DNA of 64,000 nt from assembly GCA_004794655.1 (NCBI GenBank), contig SMMW01000152.1, positions 62,001-126,000 of the forward strand. Direction: 5' to 3'. Positions within the stretch are counted from its first letter, which is position 1; every line of letters starts with the position of its first letter. Below are positions 35,528 to 47,269 of this stretch, piece after piece. The position numbers and the translations under genes were made by a program. Source of the DNA: Marisa cornuarietis (taxonomy: Eukaryota; Mollusca; Gastropoda; Architaenioglossa; Ampullariidae). Below the pieces are notes generated by a model. The model did no database searches and was not told the origin of the DNA. It saw nothing but the letters and a program-made list of their open reading frames with translations.

Positions 35528-36309
35528 CATAAGTGAGGGCCAATTTATAGGACGTTTTTCTATCTTAAATATTTACTTACTCCAATCAACAAAGCTGTTA
35601 AGAGTTGTGATTATAGTCTATTGACTAGTGCGCCTGCTCGTCTCCCTCTGCAGATTTATCACACTCTCCATCCTTACTGCTTGTTCTCTGATTCCTCTTT
35701 GTATCTTCTATGTTTGTCTTTTATTATTTGTCTGCATAGCTGCTTCTCCATCCGTCCTTCGTACTCTGTCATGTCTCCTCCATTAAACCGCTGAGAGCAT
35801 GCTTCTTTGTGAGTGTGATCACTATATAAATTAAATGTTTATTATTATAATTACAAACGGTTTAATAAGTACTACATGTAACATACACAAGTTAGCTGTA
35901 GGAGGAATAAAAAATCTTAAATTCTGCGACCCCAAGGAGGCCATCACCGACATCCTAGTATGAGAGGAGCAATAGTTGCTACATACAGCACTCCAGGTGA
36001 ATCCGTGGCTATAGAGAATTTAGTCGGGTGGAGTAATCGGGGTAGGAAGATCAGACAAGGTCTCTGTAGTATATTGTGACTACGGTGTGCCACTAGAGAT
36101 ATGAAAACTCTTGGAAAAGAATATGACACCTTCAATAGGGTCATGGCCTCACTAGGAAATTAAATTTGTTGACACAACAACTGATGATGTGGAGGGAAAA
36201 AAATTATTAATGGTTTATGAATAAAAACATTGGGAATACTTCAGTATGTTTGGCTAGCAGCTGCTCAAGAAAATAGTACAATAAGACGCAAATCAATAGA
36301 GGTTTGCTA

Positions 36310-36311
<2 letters not shown>
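35528..36311. other. unique sequence
   Basis: Nothing recognised. Confidence 0.6.

Positions 36312-36387
<76 letters not shown>
36312..36387. repeat. (GT)n microsatellite, ~38 units
   Basis: A pure GT run. Confidence 0.98.
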
Positions 36388-36390
<3 letters not shown>

Positions 36391-36670
36391 CTGAGGCTGT
36401 GTGAGGGTGTACGCCAGCTCATGCAACTTCTTGCAGCCGTGGCTGTGCATCCGTGGACGCGAGTTTCTTTTTTGTTTTTATCTTAAATATTATGAGGATT
36501 CTCAAAAAATATTTCCTTGGGTTTCAATCTGCATCTTAACATCCGAGTTTGTAAAGATAGGGATAAAAACCCTTTTCAATAATTTACTGAAGTATTCTGC
36601 CGCCATTTGGCTTCAGATTGTACTCAAGGGAGTTTCAACTAACTTCAATTTCCGGACTTTCGCGACTGAT

Positions 36671-36739
36671 TACCCTGTAGAGAGTGCACCTCGTCCTGTC
36701 CTATTGTTTTTCTCGAAGAAAGTGCTAGCGGTCCCGGAT
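36671..36739 (+). repeat. ~68-bp direct repeat, copy 1
   Basis: CTGTAGAGAGTG through CGTCCTGTC, TATTGTTTTTCTCGAAGAA and GTGCTAG to GGTCCCGGAT. The same order and spacing recur at 37243-37310 with few changes. Confidence 0.9.
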
Positions 36740-37242
36740 CATCTACAGGTGTGGTGTAGTTTGTTCCGCATGGCTTGACAGATCTCCAGCATCAACCTGC
36801 CAGGTGGGCGTTACGCCTCAGGTGCCCAGGTGCTGCCGGAGGTGTGGTGCCTCGCTTCCCGTTAGCCATCCGGTCGAGCGAACGTTTTAATTTCAAAAGC
36901 AAGACCGCTGGGGTAGATTAGGGACAAGAGTTTGTTGCTGAAAGGAAATGGATTTACGTCATAACCCACTTGAGGGGAGTTCTTTTCCTCGGTTTTCCTG
37001 AATATCAAAAAGAAATTGAATCTTCTATTTTTTTTTTTGTTGCTTTGTCAGTTGATGTTGCTCGCTGTCTGTGTCTGTCGTTCCTTTTCCTTTTTTCCTT
37101 TCTTTATTTGTCCTTTCTGCTTCCTTCCCCCCATTCTTTCTTCGTTTTATGGATGTTTCTCTCTTTGTTTCTCTCTATCTCTTGCTGTCTTTCTGTCTGA
37201 ACAATGTTTGTTCAGTCCGTCTATTACTACAGTCACACACTT

Positions 37243-37310
37243 TACCTGTAGAGAGTGTATTCGTCCTGTCGTATTGTTTTTCTCGAAGAAGGTGCTAGTG
37301 GTCCCGGATG
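37243..37310 (+). repeat. ~68-bp direct repeat, copy 2
   Basis: Matches 36671-36739. Immediately after GGTCCCGGAT the unit begins again (GTAGAGTGTATTG), which suggests a degraded tandem unit. 36970-37200 between the copies is T/C-rich low-complexity sequence with several chance frames. Confidence 0.88.
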
Positions 37311-37761
37311 TAGAGTGTATTGAAGTGGCAGTAGTGGTTCTCTAATAAAACCTGTTACAAAAACAATATTTTTTTCTTGTTCCTATTATTAATGGTGGCT
37401 ATCGCTTTCAAAGTGTCGTATTCACTAGCGTGCGATGTTAATCTAAATGAGGTGATGCCACTTCTCTCACTATTCTTTTATTTAATAGCAGCTGTGGGAG
37501 TGGGAAAGATAAAGTCTAAGTTTCTTGCCAGCACACTTCTGTGTCGAGCGGATCAACCCTACTGCGCATGTCGCACCGATTCGTCTTATTTCTTGGCCTT
37601 ATTTGTTTCCAACATTTATTAGTAAAACGCGTGGTGAAAAAAATGCTTACCAGTTTGAATTAAATATGATCAGGGTTTCTCAGCCTTGTAAGCTGTCTGG
37701 AGCCATACCTGTGCCCTGTATGAGACAGAGATCTCTTTTCTCTGACCTCTTCTTTCAGCGC

Positions 37762-37845
37762 TTGTCCATAACTATCCCTGAGGTAAAGTTACCTTTGCTT
37801 CACGATTGTGGCCCCTGATAGTCTACAGACTGAAGTAAACGAGGT
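37762..37845 (+). mobile_element. 3' fragment of a dispersed repeat (copy 3 of 3)
   Basis: Shares GTCCATAACTATCCCTGAGG, then TAAAGTTACC, GGCCCCTGATAGTCTA and ACTGAAGTAAACGAGG, with 22100-22175 and 6700-6807. This copy shows the conserved 3' end best. Confidence 0.7.
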
Positions 37846-38198
37846 GAATGAGCAAAGGAAAGAAAACATGACTTGATTACACCCTGCTGCAGTTTATCGA
37901 CCATCTGATTTTATTTATTTATATATATTTATTTATTTATTTTTTGTGGGGTAGGGTGGTTATCATAAATCTGCGGCAAACCTCAGCTACCTGTCGAACA
38001 TATGTTCACACATCAGAGAGATCACCTGACAGCCCTACCTCACAGATGATTCTAGAATTCTTTATCTTGGTGGTTTGGGGTTTATTCTGGTGGCCTGCTT
38101 TCACGCGGTAGCACTACTTTTTAGGTTTCTGCCATTACGACTGATGCATGGATAGTGGGGCCTGTTTACCTTGTGGCCACGTGACCTAAGGGAAGAAT
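37846..38198. other. unique sequence with (TTTA)n
   Basis: A TTTA/TA-rich run at 37911-37945. Otherwise nothing. Confidence 0.6.
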
Positions 38199-38382
38199 AG
38201 GCAAGGTGAGGCAAGGGTAGGCAAGGGTAGGCAAAGCAACATGAAGCTCGGTGCAGCTAGAGAAAGCCACGCAAAGCAAGATCAAGCAAGGTCCTGGAAG
38301 GCAACATCAGGCAAGGTCAGGCAAGGCAAAGCAGGAATAAACAAGGCAAAGCAAGACTGGGCAAGGCATCGCAAGGTAAAAC
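38199..38382 (+). repeat. degenerate ~10-bp GGCAAGGTCA-type tandem repeat
   Basis: AGGCAAGG, GGCAAAGC and GGCAAGGTCA words recur irregularly at about 10-11 bp or multiples of it. The segment is almost free of T on the + strand, which keeps frames open. Non-coding. Confidence 0.8.
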
Positions 38383-38578
38383 AAATTCTCCCAAGCTATT
38401 TTCTTTCATGCATAACAGATGAGTGCAAGATCCCAAACAGACTAGCTGGCTCGATATGTGAGCGATGCAGCGCTGCTCCCAGCTGACCTTGCTGTGCTGT
38501 CGGTACCTGACCCCTTAGAGGGTTAACAAAAAAAGTTATTGGGGGGGGGGTTGTGAGGGAAGGGAACAGACACCGAGG

Positions 38579-38636
38579 TAAGTGGGGTTACTAACACGTC
38601 ACTCCTCAAAGACCGTAAGTTTACTCTTTAACCTTT
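38579..38636 (+). mobile_element. SINE 3' tail remnant (family of 881-1140)
   Basis: AAGTGGGGTTACTAACACGTCACTCC-like sequence ending TTTAACCTTT aligns with the last ~60 bp of the SINE at 881-1140. A G10 run lies just upstream at 38541-38550. Confidence 0.55.
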
Positions 38637-38737
38637 GACCTACAGAGATGATTCGCAGGTATTTATTTTATGACTTAGATTACACTCACGACATACTAGT
38701 CCAACCTTATCAACAGATGTCACATTCAAAGAAATTT

Positions 38738-38830
38738 CACGTGGGCCGACCGCGAGATCCGAATCCACAACCCTTGATTTGCAATGTACCAGGGAAGAGG
38801 GGTCCACCATTAAGCCACTGGCAGGAATAA
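38738..38830 (-). mobile_element. tRNA-like SINE head on the - strand
   Basis: On the - strand TGGCTTAATGGTGG (38803-38817 region) reads as an A box and GGATTCGGATC (38755-38765) as a B box, with about 40 bp between. The anticodon arm does not pair convincingly, so it is a derived element and not a tRNA. Confidence 0.5.
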
Positions 38831-39985
38831 AAAAAAGAGAGAGAAAGCTGAAGGAACGAGCGACAGATAAAGACAGGACAGAAAGAAATACTGCAGGTAA
38901 CACTGGAATCTGTAGAAACAGACTTGGAGAAGGAACTAGAGAAGCGGCACATGTCGAAACCCGGTGTTTACTTTGAGGGGAAACTCATCGCCACACGATA
39001 AACGCTGCTTTCCCAGTGACATTCTAGGCAAAAGTGTTGGTGATTATATGTAATTCTACGCAAAAAACGGTGGCGATTATACGATAATATCTCCAGAACG
39101 AAGTGAAAGAAATGGTCTCAGATGCGGGAAGGAAAGTATTCATCCGCGTACTTCTGCACACGATATTATTTGTTGTGCTCATAGATTTTCGTTGAAAAAA
39201 AAAATTAGCACGTGGAAGAATTTGACCCAAATCAAATTTCGGAATCCACTGCTTTTGTTCGACACAACAGAACAGAATTCTTTTGTACTTGTGTACATAT
39301 GTGGTAAGAACAGTAGTTCAAACTGAAAATTCCTGCCCCTTTTTTTTTTTTTTTTTTTTTTTTGCATGGCTGTGGCATGAAAAAGACGAAAAGCAGCTGT
39401 CAATACGCATTAGACTGCCCAATCACCGCTTCTGTCCTCTTTTTTTCTTTCCTTTCTTCTAAGGGCGCGTGGTGCATGCCGGTCGCAGAGTCGGCCGATT
39501 GTGTTTGCCGCCTTTGGGTGGTGGCTGACCGGTTTTGATTGAGGTTTCGCTGCCAATAAGTGAAAGGGCGAAGATCAAGCTTTGTGAGGGCCGATGTCAG
39601 AATGAGGGAGCAGGTTGGGGGAGGTTTGAGGGTTTGAAAGCAGGCCAGGGAGCAGCTAGTGCGGAGTCCGTGCAGGGTGAGTGAGCGCGAGCGCGTAGGT
39701 GGGTGGGTCGGTGGGTAGTTGAGGGGAGGGGAACCTTTGATGGGGGGAGCAGGGAGGGTCTAGCACATGCGTACGTCGGTGGTTCTCCATCGCGAACAAG
39801 TGTCATGGCAAGAACTCGAGTAAGTTCCTACCCTTTATTCCAAGCAGCGGCCAAGATATAGACAATGAAGCTGAGAACTGTGGCAGTCTGAATTAATGCT
39901 GATTCACAACAATAAATAAAGAGAGAGAGAATTCAAACTTGAATTTTATTATTCAAAACTCAATGGTCCATTTCGAGGGTGAGCA
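38831..39985. other. unique sequence with poly-T and GC-rich part
   Basis: T24 at 39340-39363. 39470-39790 is G-rich on the + strand, with GGTGGGTGGG-like runs. No gene is recognised. Confidence 0.5.
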
Positions 39986-40345
39986 GTGTTCACCGACAGG
40001 TCGCGAATTTTTGGATGTGGTGAAATTTCGCTAATTACCTGGAAAATATACTTAATCAACTGGGTAGTCCTGTTCAGTCTTGAACATGCCAGCGGAGGCG
40101 ATACAGCTGCGTGTGAAAATCGGTCATTTTGGCCCGGTTTTAATAAACGTTCTCCAGAAAAAAAGGCCGACATTGCGAGAAGCCGAATCAAGGGACTTAA
40201 TCCGCGTAGCCGCTGTGTCATTCTACTCTTCTTCGTATCAATGTTAGAGAGGTGCGGCGATGTGGAACTAAATCCGGGCACAATGGATGAACTTACTTTC
40301 AACGGATTCATGGAAAGAATAGAGAAAAGAACTTTCATATTATAG
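39986..40345 (+). pseudogene. 5' ORF fragment of a 2A-bearing CR1-like retrotransposon
   Basis: An open frame of 119 codons. Residues about 70-99 read GLNPRSRCVILLFFVSML followed by ERCGDVELNPGT. A hydrophobic run leading into D-V-E-x-N-P-G is the 2A-like ribosome-skipping motif known at the N-terminus of some CR1-type non-LTR retrotransposons of marine invertebrates. The residue after NPG, proline in functional 2A, is threonine here (codon 40280-40282), so skipping is predicted to be lost. The frame has no in-frame ATG upstream of the motif (it opens at GTG) and stops 21 codons after it. The reverse-transcriptase part is absent. 2A-type leaders also occur on some host innate-immunity proteins, so a host exon is an alternative. 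Confidence 0.6.
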
Positions 40346-40469
40346 AGGGTCTGGCTACGTCATACAGCGGGCTGTGCTATTTTGTGAGAGGGGAGAGCGG
40401 GTAGGATCGATGTTTGAGAGGGGTGTGAGGTTGGGCGTTGGTTGGTGTTGTGTGTGATTTATGAAGCAG

Positions 40470-40511
40470 GGTTTGGGTTTGGGTTTGGGTTAGGGGTAGG
40501 GGTAGGGGTAG
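40470..40511 (+). repeat. telomere-like G-rich array
   Basis: (GGGTTT)3 followed by GGGTTA and three GGGGTA units, that is seven G-runs separated by 2-3 bases. It resembles interstitial telomere-type sequence and can form a G-quadruplex. A (GT)n run follows at 40520-40543. Confidence 0.9.
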
Positions 40512-40543
40512 AGCGCTCGTGCGTGTGTGTGTGTGTGTGTGTG

Positions 40544-41329
40544 AAACTAATCTCAAGTTAACACACAAGTTAACGTATCCAGGCAGAGATCAACATCATA
40601 ACATCACTGCAATCAAAACACACAAAAGTTCGTAGGATGATTTAACTCATTTCATTCGTTGATAATTTTTTTTTTTGGTCCATGGCAAACGCAAGCAAAT
40701 ATTCTGGGGAATTTTTTGTGTGTTTTTCACAACACAAAACATTTGGGGAGAAAAAAAAACAAACATAACTGAAAGTAAAATTTCAGCTCAAACTCCATAA
40801 CACTTACACAAAATGGACATCACAGAGTCTCACAGATTACAAAGAGTGGGATGGTAGAGTGAGTGAACATGAGAAAGACGGACGTTCTGTGATTCAGACC
40901 TCCACTCTATCACTGGCAAGACAAAGAGAGAGAGCACAAAAAACACAAGTTTTTGAGGACTCCATCATCCGGGGCTCTAGCACTCAGGGAGGCTGTCATG
41001 CTAGTTATGTCGGCCCTTGACACAAAACGTGCGGCGCCTTCTTTGCTTTAGTCAGTTGTTTTTTTTAAGAAAAAATCGCTGTGGGTAACAAAATACCCCA
41101 CTGTCTGTCTCACTATCTGTTTTGGCTCCTGTCTGTGTTTTCTATTAAGGGGAGGGAACGTGCCTAAACGGAACCCAAAAAAGTGACAAAAAAGAGTACA
41201 CGTGAAAGCATAAGTGTGATTGGGTGGCAGGGGAGAGAACTCGGTGTTTTACGCCCAGTCAGCAACAATGTCGACATCATTGCGACACAACCACCCTTGT
41301 AAACAGATGCAACATGCCGAAAAAAGAAC
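40544..41329. other. unique sequence, possibly SINE body at its end
   Basis: Nothing recognised. Part of 41040-41330 may be the body of the - strand SINE whose head lies at 41330-41415, but no second copy confirms this. Confidence 0.5.
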
Positions 41330-41415
41330 AGCGTCTAGACGGGATCTGAACCCTGGGCAGTCTGCTCTCACTGTTTTGGTGACAGGCGCTAACCGTTGAG
41401 CCACCAGCGGACCGC
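41330..41415 (-). mobile_element. tRNA-derived SINE head on the - strand
   Basis: On the - strand: TGGCTCAACGG (A box, 41393-41403), then GTTAGCGCCTGTC, and GGTTCAGATCC (B box, 41342-41352) with CGTC after it. Both boxes agree well with pol III promoters. The B box and downstream CGTC match the copies at 28499, 55216 and 61764. A loose cloverleaf is possible, but the stem ends do not pair. Confidence 0.65.
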
Positions 41416-41418
41416 GCA

Positions 41419-41425
41419 GTGTGTG

Positions 41426-41457
<32 letters not shown>

Positions 41458-41473
41458 TGCGTGCGTGTGTGTT
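41419..41473. repeat. (GT)n(GTGC)n microsatellite
   Basis: GT run followed by GTGC units; abuts the tRNA-like end of the - strand SINE. Confidence 0.95.
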
Positions 41474-43396
41474 AAAGTATTAAGTAGAAAGATTAGTGCC
41501 ATTTATCTCTTGATTAATAATGAATAATGAGTAATCATGAGTGAGGATCATGACAGGGAGATTTAGTTGTTTGTTTCGCTTTGTTGCAGTTCGTGTTTTT
41601 TGTTTGTTTCTTTGTGCTGTTGTTTGCCGGTGTTTGTTGTGTTCGCTTGTTTTGTTGTTTTTCTTTTAACTTTGTTTTCTATTGTTTTTGTCTGTTTTCT
41701 TATCGAGAGTGTGCTCTTCGTAAAATGTGTAACATTAATATCATAAACTTCGTTGTAATAGCTCTGTGTTTCTCCGAGAAAAGACAGAAAATACTCTTTC
41801 TGACTTAAGTAACTCAAGCTTTGTAAGACAATCACCTAGAATCGATTCAGCAAATACACATTGGTACAGTTCACTGAAAATACAACACAGATGAAACGAC
41901 CAATGACAATTTAGCTTAGAGATGAACAAGTTGTGGGTACAACACGCTAGTAGACATGTTAGAATAGTTGTACACTAAGTAAATAATAACTCATGTCACA
42001 AGCATATTCACGAATCTTAAACCAACAGGATTGAAAGCGAGGCTAGAAACAATTGACGGGGTGGGAATAAGGGTGGCGGATGAAAGAGGACTGCGGACCC
42101 TGATGACGGAGCCATCTGACGCAGAAAGGGAGGGGCGGGTGCTGGGACACGTGGAGCGGGTAGGGAGGGGAGGCAAATGAAAGAGAATCGGCGGTAACGG
42201 GACCGGTGTCTGACCCGGCGAGCGTCAGAGCAGGTGACTTGTTTTCTTGTTTTCACCGGGGAGCGAGATGTGGCGAGAGGAAAACGAGAGCGTTACGCTA
42301 TCAGCCCCCCTGATCCTGTGCTTTATTTCACCGGCTTCTCTCTGGGGACGAGGCTAGGGTCAACTTTCACTGCCCACAGCGCCGCACAGCCAGCCAATCA
42401 AAGCGAGTGCAGCCAACTTTTTTTTAAGCTCCCCAAACACTCCTCCTCACCTCTTCCTCCCCCCCTTCCTCTTATCGCTTCTCACCCTTGTTCCACTTCC
42501 ATTCCAGCTCATTGCCTCATCCTGTACAATTGGTGTGCTGAAGCTAGATCGAGAGGGTCAGGATGAGCCAGAGAGTGTCCTGGTTACACCAAACGCCAGC
42601 CCCACTAATTCTACGTCAGAATGCCGCTCACGTCCCCGCGAGAATTCGCGTGACGCTGCGAGTTTCCCGGTCTGGGTTTGAAATATGCTCACGGGAGACA
42701 CGAGAGCGAGAGTGAAGAAAGGGTTTGTTCTCGCCAGTGAATGCGACTCCCTCATTTCCTCGCGCGCAGAGAGCCCAAGCGTGGAAATGTGCTGCCAGGA
42801 AAAGAAAAACAATGGGCAGCTAGGGGTTTAAAAACAAATCCAAACTGGCTGCGTATAGTTTAAAGTTGTTCAGCCGAGCAAACTTGTGGCGTTGGTCTGT
42901 AAGCTAATTGGAGTGGTCAATCATAACAAACCTTCGTCGTTGACGCTTTGCTTGCAACGGATTTTTGACGCTTTCAGGAAACCTGTTCTTGCCTTGGATA
43001 CCTTGGTGAACAAACGATTAAACACCAAACGATTATATTTAGATTATATTTAGAAAGCTGACGTCGTTGATTGAGGTGATTTCCCTTTAATTAACTAGAT
43101 GGAGTTTTTTTTTTTTTTACATTGTAGTCTTCATGCTTATCTCTATCTGGCTTGATCTTCTTCCTGCATTTTTCTTAGAAGAAACTGGCTGTCGCCACAT
43201 TGTGTGCTGTAGTCACATCACCGCTTCATCTTCGATGTTTTGTTTCTTCGTTGGACCGTTATTTGATCTTCCTGTGTAGTGAGCTGAGCTTGTCTGACAG
43301 TGAGGCATGTTATTCCAGTGCACTATTATTACTGTAAAGACATTTGAGCTTGAGAACGCGCTATATAAACGTGCTCGTTGTTCTTATTAACCGACG
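41474..43396. other. unique sequence with a GC-rich part
   Basis: 42030-42830 is GC- and CpG-richer, with a CCAATCAAAG word near 42394 and purine/pyrimidine asymmetry. The frames 42234-42566 (+) and 42558-42812 (-) are unrecognised. It could be promoter-like, but I see no decisive signal. Confidence 0.4.
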
Positions 43397-43398
43397 GA

Positions 43399-43430
<32 letters not shown>

Positions 43431-43432
43431 AA
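43397..43432. repeat. (GAAA)n microsatellite, 9 units
   Basis: A pure GAAA run. Confidence 0.97.
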
Positions 43433-43552
43433 CCAATGACAAAAGAGGCAGACGACCAAAAATTTAATCGGTCTCATTGACTGAAAATGTAAAGTAAAAA
43501 AAAAGGCCTGCGGGCGTAAATTTATGTGGACGTGCTGTGAGCGTGTGTGAGG

Positions 43553-43554
<2 letters not shown>

Positions 43555-43620
<66 letters not shown>
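43555..43620. repeat. (GT)n microsatellite, ~33 units
   Basis: A pure GT run. It provides a poly-Val/Cys start to a 193-codon + frame (43537-44118), which continues through CT-rich low-complexity sequence. I do not regard that frame as a gene. Confidence 0.97.
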
Positions 43621-43622
<2 letters not shown>

Positions 43623-46600
43623 CAGCAATCGTCGTGCTTCGTGTAATAAAAGAGACTCAAGGATTCATTATATGTATACTTATTTTTACTGGGTTTTTTT
43701 TTTTGGTTTCATTGTCTTTTCGACACCTGCTACATACACTCGTCCCCAGTGTAGCTTTTTTATCTTAGTCTGTATCAGGAGAGATTTAATTCGTATTATA
43801 TATATATATATCCACTTTCAACTTCACTTCATGTCTGCACTAAATACAACAAATCAACTCCTTCTCTCTCTCTCTCTCTCTTTATCGTTTTCTATCTCTT
43901 TTCTTTTCTTGGAGTCTCAGACTTTCTACTTTTGTCTCTATTTGTTTCTCGTGTCTCTCCCTTCTCTCTCTCTCTCTCTCTGCCTCTCTGTCAAACTCTT
44001 TCACTTGCTCTTACACGCACGAGCACTTTTTTGTCACCCTAACATCAAACATTTCTTTCGTGGATTGAAACTTTTATATTTCATAGTTTGCCCTGCGTAC
44101 AAAAGCGCGGGCATCTGAGAAAGAAGACACTGATTAAAATTACTTTCATAATAATATTGTGTTCCGGTGCTACCAACCTGCAAATGGAAACGTAATGCAA
44201 TGCCTTGACATGTTTGGCCATTTCATTGCAGAGGGGCGAGAAAGTTCATCAGGTTTAAAGTAGTCTTGATGAGAGCATCAGTGATAATGTTAAATTGTTA
44301 TGAATGTGCAAAGATTAGTCAGTCATGCTGTCTACAAACGTCATATATACATGTGTGTGTGTGCATGCGTGTGTGTGTGTGTATGTGAGTGTGTGTGTGT
44401 GTTTGTATGTGTGTGTGTGTGTAAAAGCCTGGTTATACAGTGTATCATATAATTTCTTCCCTAGTCATGAGTTTTTCTTAATTTTAATCTCTTAATTCAA
44501 TAAAGTTTTTTACGATGTTGTGTTGCCCTTATGATTCATAAAATACACTTCACTAATTCATAAATTATTGCATTTATAATCATATTTTCCGTTGTCTTTC
44601 CATTTATCAACTGTCATATATCTATTGAACAGACGGGTTGTGTGTTTTTCTTCAGTTTTTACTAACGATCGTTTGGCGTCTGCATCAATTAATCTTTCTT
44701 TGCACATGATCATGATGTTAGAAAGATGACTCTCAGTGAAGGGAAGAGAAGGAAGAAAGCTGTCTTTCCATCCACCGAAGTAGTTTTATACGCGAAAGTA
44801 TTAGGAAAGCGGGATCACCCGACAGTAATCTGACACTCCAGCAGCGATTATCGCCCCTTCGGCTTCCTCCCCTCAGATTTGTGTCTGTCGACGAAGACTA
44901 ATTCTAACAAAGCTGTGTCCCATTAGGACACCGTCTATTTCGTCTATTTCTGAGCATCACACCCCGCCATCAGGTTCCACAGGCAGCAAAATAAAACGAA
45001 ATTTAAGCGATCTCGTTTCTGTCGCATCTGATCCGCTTTCAATACAAACAGCAGTCGCAGCCATCTTTCTCCTATGTCCTTTTCCACCAAACAAGAAGCA
45101 TCGACCTTTTAGGAGTTGTCATTCTTTGATTGCTTGGATTACCACCCCAACCAGATGAAGGAAAGGGATGTGCTTACACAAGATTTGCCCCGCACTTTTG
45201 ACCTAACCACGCTCATGTTACTGGGATCTTGCTTTTCCTCCCCCCCCCACCAACATCTGCTTTTGTCTGTACTTGTAGGTAAAGTATGTTTTGGTCGTCA
45301 GAGTATAAACTGGTTTATCTTATAATTTAATAACGCATCTAACCGCTGCTTTAAAATATTTTTAGTCTTTTTTGTCCAACTATTTATTTGTTTCCATTAT
45401 TATACATCTATCTGAATCTCAAAAAAAAAAATTTAGTTAATCTTCAAAAATCAACGACCTCCTACCTCTTCTCCTAAATACAGTACGATACGATCGCATC
45501 TCCTAAATACAACCAGTCATTTCAAAAGGTTTCTTGTTTCAAAACCACTAGCTTTTACAAATTTTCAGTGGAGATCAACATTATTAAAATTGTGATTAAA
45601 ACCATCCTTTGTTATTATTTCAGAAAATCGAAATAGACAAGGCACTTATTTTAGATTTATATGACTTGTTCCACCTTATCCTCCATTCTGCAGTCACTTT
45701 TATGAACACTAAGACCAGACCTGCTTATTACAAACAGAAATTCATGGACCGTCTTTGGCTGCCCTGTCTTCGTGCAATTCGTCTTTTCTGAATCGCTCAG
45801 ATTTCGGGATGCTCTATATAAGATGAGTAAATTTTTGTCCCGGATAATATTTTTGAATAAGGTTTTAGAACACAATTTACGTGCTCAATCCCATCATATC
45901 GACAAAAATTTACAACCACCTTTAATAATATTAACCTCTGAAAGGCGGGAAGAAATAGTCTGGGCGTAATTTCAGTGTTTCCTTGATTTATTGATTCGCA
46001 AAAAAATGGTGGACAAGAAAATGGATTTGATCTGTAACGGGACATGAAAGAGCTGAGGGCTCACTCTTACGACATCTAAAACAAGAAAGATAACAACACA
46101 TTCTTTATCTTTCATTCAATCCATCAGACATATTAAACAACGAAACAGTTTATCTAATTAATTTGCTCATTATTGAGACCGCTTTTATCTTATCAGACGA
46201 TAGAGCAAAAATAATATATATATATATATATGTTCCCTGCTCTCAAATTAAAACATTGACATTACAACATTCGAAACTGAACACCGCGCATTGAAACACA
46301 GTTATTATATTTTACTATGTTTCATATGGCCAAAAGCATCACTGTATGTTCTCTCTTTTTTCACTAGAAAGATAGAAAAGGTGAGCTTGTTCATACAAAT
46401 ATTTTGCTTGTGTATTTTTTATTTTTAAGATGATTTCCCGCTAACTGATAAGTTGTTGTCATTAGGTGGGCCATGATGGCCAGGCTATCAATGCTGGCAT
46501 ATTATCCTGGAAACAGCTCGGCTAACAGTTGGGGTATCAAGGGACAGCCCCCTAGGGTCTCACTCATGCCCGCTGATGTACCACTCATCAGCCGCACGGC

Positions 46601-46716
46601 TGCAGGTCGCTTTATCGTCCTTCCTCGTCAACGGTGTGAGGTTTATCTCGTGCATTATGCTACGGCACGTGCACTCGACCGCAAGCTTGTTGGATTCTTA
46701 TCGTATCGTGTTTCAT
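43621..46716. other. unique sequence with small microsatellites
   Basis: CT runs at 43862-43883 and 43964-43982, a compound GT array at 44351-44423, and a TA run at 46213-46231. A TTATTATTTCAG acceptor-like site at about 45612-45623 is followed by a 55-codon open stretch starting KIEIDKALILDLYDL, which is unrecognised. No gene is supported. Confidence 0.45.
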
Positions 46717-46717
46717 G

Positions 46718-46753
<36 letters not shown>

Positions 46754-46766
46754 TATCATCATCATC
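46717..46766. repeat. (ATC)n microsatellite with one interruption
   Basis: About 16 CAT/ATC units with a single ATT, then a T-rich, TCG-containing tail. Confidence 0.95.
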
Positions 46767-47269
46767 TTTTTTTTTCTTTTTCTTCCTCGTCGTCGCCGTT
46801 TCTTCTTCGTTTTTCTTCTTTGCCAGGTTAGAAATAATTTCCCTAGTATAAACAAACTTTTTCTCAAATGAGTTGGAAGGTTAATTGCAATAAATCGTGA
46901 GGTGTCTATAATTTGCATGCACACCAAATCGGTCCAGGTTTGCACGTGCTTCAGAGTGGTCACAATTCACGTGCGCATTTCACTTTTCTTTTAAGCCTGA
47001 ATTAATTTAACCTAGTAGGAAATATTCTTGCTAAGAAAATGAACCAATCGGAGCGCACTTAATGATTACTTAACAGCAAAAATGCGTATGTCCTCGCGAT
47101 CACATGATTGATTTTTCGGTACTCGTCAGTTTTATTTGCGCATAAAACGTTTTACACGGCAATCAGGGCATCGCCAGCTATTCTCACTACACTGGATGCG
47201 CGCATCTCCCTCCCAACGAGTTTGCTCACATCAGTGATGTGTTGTAGTAGTGGTTACAGTTGCATAGTG
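46767..47269. other. unique sequence
   Basis: Nothing recognised. Confidence 0.55.

Noticed and set aside
40470..40511. True chromosome end
   Set aside because: Only 42 bp, mixed units, and unique sequence continues for more than 20 kb on both sides.
41330..41415. Functional tRNA on the - strand
   Set aside because: Good A and B boxes, but the acceptor and anticodon stems do not pair; sister copies show it is a SINE head.
43537..44118. 193-codon frame beginning with Val/Cys repeats
   Set aside because: It consists of (GT)n followed by CT-rich low-complexity sequence.
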